Shown: in pieces, positions 63,450 to 64,000 of the stretch
How the letters are laid out: each line of letters opens with the position of its first letter
Numbering within the stretch: the first letter of the stretch is position 1
Source of the DNA: an uncultured SAR86 cluster bacterium
Lineage (GTDB): Bacteria; Pseudomonadota; Gammaproteobacteria; Magnimaribacterales; Magnimaribacteraceae
Assembly (NCBI GenBank): GCA_902537425.1
Contig: CACBBD010000001.1
Location: 62,001 to 126,000 of the forward strand
Length of the DNA stretch: 64,000 bases
Direction of reading: 5' to 3'
The notes under the pieces: generated by a model
What the model was told of the DNA's origin: nothing
The model's input: only the letters and a program-made list of their open reading frames with translations
The model's database searches: none
Program-made: the position numbers and the translations under genes

Positions 63450-64000
63450 TTATTCGTCTAGGAAACCTTTCAAGTGAGAGGATCTAGTTGGGTGTCTTAA
63501 TTTTCTTAAAGCTTTAGCTTCTATTTGTCTAATTCTCTCTCGAGTCACATCAAACTGCTTACCAACTTCTTCCAGAGTATGATCAGTATTCATCCCAATA
63601 CCAAATCTCATCCTCAAAACCTTGGCTTCTCTGGCTGTAAGGCTGCCTAATATGTCATCAGTAGCACCTTCAAGGTTTTCTTCTATGGCAGCAACATCGG
63701 GCGCATCGATTGAAGTGTCTTCAATGAAGTCACCTAAAGTTGTATCTTCTTCATCTCCGATTGGAGTCTCAGTTGAAATAGGCTCTTTAGCTATTTTTAA
63801 TACCCTTCTAACCTTATCTTCGGGTAGATCCATACGCTCGCCTAATTCTTCAGGAGTAGGTTCTCTTCCCATTTCTTGAACCATTTGGCGAGATACACGA
63901 TTAAGCTTATTAATAGTTTCTATCATATGGACTGGTATACGGATAGTTCTTGCCTGGTCAGCAATTGAACGAGTGATTGCCTGACGGATCCACCAAGTGG
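63450..64000 (-). CDS. rpoD: RNA polymerase sigma-70 factor, C-terminal part (5' truncated)
   Basis: Primary sigma factor. The frame runs to the right edge, so the N-terminal ~430 residues are outside. Visible are the end of region 2 and region 3 ([24 protein letters not shown]), an acidic linker, and region 4 with the -35-binding helix-turn-helix ending [19 protein letters not shown], plus the conserved tail [10 protein letters not shown]. The TAA stop directly abuts a tRNA. The internal ATG at 63926 is not the start. Confidence 0.97.
   Translation of the reverse strand, partial: TWWIRQAITRSIADQARTIRIPVHMIETINKLNRVSRQMVQEMGREPTPEELGERMDLPEDKVRRVLKIAKEPISTETPIGDEEDTTLGDFIEDTSIDAPDVAAIEENLEGATDDILGSLTAREAKVLRMRFGIGMNTDHTLEEVGKQFDVTRERIRQIEAKALRKLRHPTRSSHLKGFLDE

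Overview
The window is AT-rich, gene-dense DNA from a free-living bacterium. It has no mobile elements, CRISPR arrays or rRNA genes, and no intergenic gap reaches 300 bases. Mpl, ParC/ParE of gammaproteobacterial type, an OxyR with both redox cysteines, KatG, RpoD and DUF2244/DUF3429/DUF1365 proteins point to a gammaproteobacterium. Low GC, short spacers, many acyl-CoA enzymes, a TonB receptor under a TPP riboswitch, a photolyase and a carotenoid oxygenase suggest an oligotrophic marine lineage such as SAR86. That placement is inference; no search was run.

Layout. 1-5.8 kb: 5'-truncated carotenoid oxygenase, LON-domain protein, Mpl, PPi-type phosphofructokinase, saccharopine-dehydrogenase-like reductase, hotdog thioesterase. 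5.9-11.4 kb: CoA-transferase plus acyl-CoA dehydrogenase, DUF2244 membrane protein, ArgD-like aminotransferase, aldo/keto reductase, thioesterase. 11.4-15.6 kb: parE-parC. 15.6-21.1 kb: GH43-like protein, a 39-residue membrane protein preceded by three TTCACA boxes spaced exactly 11 bp apart, and a compact five-gene operon (peroxiredoxin, P450, AttH/CrtC-like protein, APH-type kinase, unknown). 21.2-25 kb: TolC-family protein, haloalkane-dehalogenase-like hydrolase, MutM, CoaD. 25-28.2 kb: divergent oxyR/katG. 28.2-30.9 kb: thiamine uptake operon (TPP riboswitch, TonB receptor, PnuT). 31-40.5 kb: two orphan small proteins, an ACAD10/11-like dehydrogenase divergent from an amidase across a perfect palindrome, an SDR without its catalytic residues, a paired acyl-CoA dehydrogenase set, a serine hydrolase, a glycine-zipper lipoprotein and a PDZ protein. 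40.6-48.1 kb: acylase lipoprotein, small membrane proteins, TPR protein, leaderless NMT1/THI5-like protein, tRNA-Lys, DUF3429 protein, photolyase. 48.2-55.6 kb: tandem CHK-type kinases with a histidine phosphatase, hydrolase, GH5-like protein, HNH nuclease, exported protein behind a 17-bp palindrome, YeiH-type transporter. 55.7-59 kb: metal-homeostasis genes (COG0523 GTPase behind a Zur-like operator, DUF1826, DUF411) and a GST-like protein. 59.1-63.3 kb: lipid-modification operon (COG2907 flavoprotein, DUF1365, two different CFA-type methyltransferases). The right edge holds a CAU tRNA directly abutting rpoD, which runs off the window.

How the genes fit together. The main theme is acyl-CoA and lipid turnover: four acyl-CoA dehydrogenases, a CoA-transferase, three thioesterases, a P450, several alpha/beta or serine hydrolases and three APH/CHK-type small-molecule kinases. 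The second theme is scavenging under scarcity: thiamine uptake under TPP control, a zinc-starvation-type cassette and PPi-saving glycolysis. The third is oxidative and light stress: OxyR-KatG, peroxiredoxin, MutM, photolyase and the COG2907-DUF1365-CFA cluster. The least explained parts are the five-gene P450-kinase operon, the kinase-kinase-phosphatase run, the lipid operon with two methyltransferase types, and three strong unassigned operator-like signals (16697-16724, 33025-33041, 54051-54067).
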